In this document: positions 62,609-64,000 of the stretch, in pieces
Numbering within the stretch: the first letter of the stretch is position 1
Layout of the letters: each line of letters begins with the position of its first letter
The notes under the pieces: generated by a model
The model's input: only the letters and a program-made list of their open reading frames with translations
Database searches by the model: none
Told to the model about the DNA's origin: nothing
Source: Penicillium oxalicum
Lineage: Eukaryota; Ascomycota; Eurotiomycetes; Eurotiales; Aspergillaceae
Length of the DNA: 64,000 nt
Assembly: GCF_001723175.1 (NCBI RefSeq)
Contig: NC_064650.1
Coordinates: 992,001 to 1,056,000 of the forward strand
Reading direction: 5' to 3'
Position numbers and translations under genes: made by a program

Positions 62609-63707
62609 ATGGACGCTCGCAAGAAGAAGAGAAAGGTGCTGCTGATGGGCAAGAGCGGCTCGGGCAAGTCGTCTATGCGCTCGATCATCTTCAGCAATTA
62701 TGTCGCCAAGGATGTTCGCCGGCTCGGTGCGACAATCGACGTAGAGCACAGCCATGTCAAGTTCATGGGGAACCTGACCCTCAACCTATGGGATTGTGGA
62801 GGGTGAGTCAAGTGTGATTGCACTTTGTCTGGGTTTGTGCAAAGGCAACTACTGACACGATGGTCACCTTCCTATGCTCGGCAGGCAAGATGCCTTTATG
62901 GAAACTTATCTCGCTTCTCAACGAGGCAATATTTTCTCCGACGTCGCCGTTTTGATCTACGTGTTCGACATTGAATCGCGAGAGGTCGACCGTGACCTGG
63001 ACACATACAACGCCGTCATCGAAGCTCTGCGGGAATTCAGTCCCAACGCCTATGTCTTCTGTCTTGTGCACAAGATGGACTTGATTCAAGCTGAACATCG
63101 TCAGCGCATTTACGAGGAGCGCTCGGCATTGATCCGCTCGCGCTCGGAACACTTTCGCGTGGACACTTTTGGAAGTAGTATTTGGGATCAGTCGCTCTAC
63201 AAAGCCTGGGCCGGGATCGTCCACAAGCTTATCCCCAACTTGACGGTCATCGAGCGCTTTCTGAGCGCGTTTGCCAAGAAGATCGATGCCGAAGAGGTAA
63301 TTCTCTTCGAACGATCAACCTTCCTCACTGTCACATCAGTATCTTCCGAAATTGGAGATCTGAATCCCATTTACGATCGACACGAGCGACTCTCCAACAT
63401 CATGAAAGCCTTCAAACATTGCGCCGCGCGCAACACACTCACCACCCCTGCCTCCGCCGGATTTGTCGTAATGCACACCAAAACCCCGCAATTCAATATC
63501 TTTTTGGGGCGGTTCACGGACAACACATATATCTTTCTTGTCGTTCCCCCTGGCGAAGCAGCATACAATTGTGCGGTGCTGAACACCATGCTCGCGCGCG
63601 AAGGGTTTTCGAAGGCAGCCGCCTCGGGCCGTTCAGATGGGTTCCCACTGCCACCACCGGAAACGCCCGAGGATGGGACATCGAATGGAGTGAACTTTGG
63701 CTTTTGA
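62609..63707 (+). CDS. gtr1: Rag-family GTPase Gtr1 (RagA/B), TORC1 regulator
   Basis: This is a small GTPase-like protein that pairs with Gtr2 (RagC/D) on the vacuole membrane and tells TORC1 about amino-acid supply. Exons 62609-62802 and 62885-63707 give 1017 bases (338 residues), the family length. The P-loop GKSGSGKSS lies at residues 14-22, switch I follows around [12 protein letters not shown], and the G3 motif WDCGGQ spans the intron. The NKxD-type motif is HKMD (LVHKMDLI). The C-terminal half is the roadblock-like dimerisation domain ([16 protein letters not shown] and onward). The start follows an ACTATGGAC context and matches family N-termini ([19 protein letters not shown]). Confidence 0.95.
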
Positions 63708-64000
63708 GGTGATCACTCTCAGTTTGTTGACAGTTGTTAGCGTGTTTTTTTTGTACCGTGTATCATGTATAGCCGGCATTCCTGTTGGGGTTATTGTTGT
63801 GATACTCTTTTCTTTTTCTTTTCTTTTTCCTTTTCTTGGCAGAAAAAGCTGGAAGATACCTTTCACGGGCGCTGTTACTTGTCATACGGCGTTGCGGTAC
63901 GATTAGTCTATGAATCACTTTCTTTTTGAAACCCTTCTCCAGTCGCATTCTCTGCAATGACCGAATTGAACCTTGAATCTACAGGGGGTTAGGGGGGCCG
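63708..64000. other. 3' flank of gtr1
   Basis: A T-rich sequence after the gtr1 stop, probably its 3' untranslated region. The window ends without another gene start being visible. Confidence 0.5.

Overview
The window is about 64 kb of filamentous ascomycete nuclear DNA. The best fit is Eurotiales (Aspergillus/Penicillium type), and this rests on how the proteins look rather than on any search. Supporting signs are short GT-AG introns of 47 to about 185 bases with CTRAC-like branch sites, genes on both strands with no operons, near-balanced base composition, pyrimidine-rich leaders before start codons, and a gene set typical of this group. No rRNA, tRNA, CRISPR array, intact transposon or viral gene was found by eye.

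Layout, left to right: psy2/PP4R3 (-), an SLC35F-type transporter (+), a low-complexity protein called 'cell wall proline-rich' in related genomes (-, with an apparent one-base frameshift near its 3' end), an 8.4 kb gap, a CutA-like terminal nucleotidyltransferase (+), squalene epoxidase erg1 (-), a short-chain dehydrogenase (-), a large PPR-type mitochondrial protein (-), an MFS transporter (-), ferrochelatase hem15 (-) head to head with ku70 (+), a DUF3431 protein (-), an unrecognised multi-pass membrane protein (-), the a-factor-type pheromone receptor STE3/GprB (+), a mitochondrial single-stranded DNA-binding protein (-), an 8.7 kb gap, uracil-catabolism protein Urc4/DUF1688 (+) and the Rag-type GTPase Gtr1 (+).

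The genes are mostly unrelated housekeeping functions: sterol and haem synthesis, DNA repair and mitochondrial DNA upkeep, TORC1 signalling, pheromone sensing, phosphatase regulation and RNA 3'-tagging. This is not a biosynthetic cluster. I reconstructed exon joins by hand from splice sites and reading phase, and every recognised gene gives a coding length divisible by three, except the one with the frameshift.

The points most worth checking are the homopolymer frameshift that hides a plausible C-terminus, a match to the SrbA/SREBP consensus upstream of erg1, the two gaps of more than 8 kb between divergent genes (with a possible small membrane protein and a 291-codon open frame inside them), the long RGG/His-Gly tail of the CutA-like enzyme, and a complete set of [2Fe-2S] cysteines in ferrochelatase. 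I found no clear previously undescribed system.
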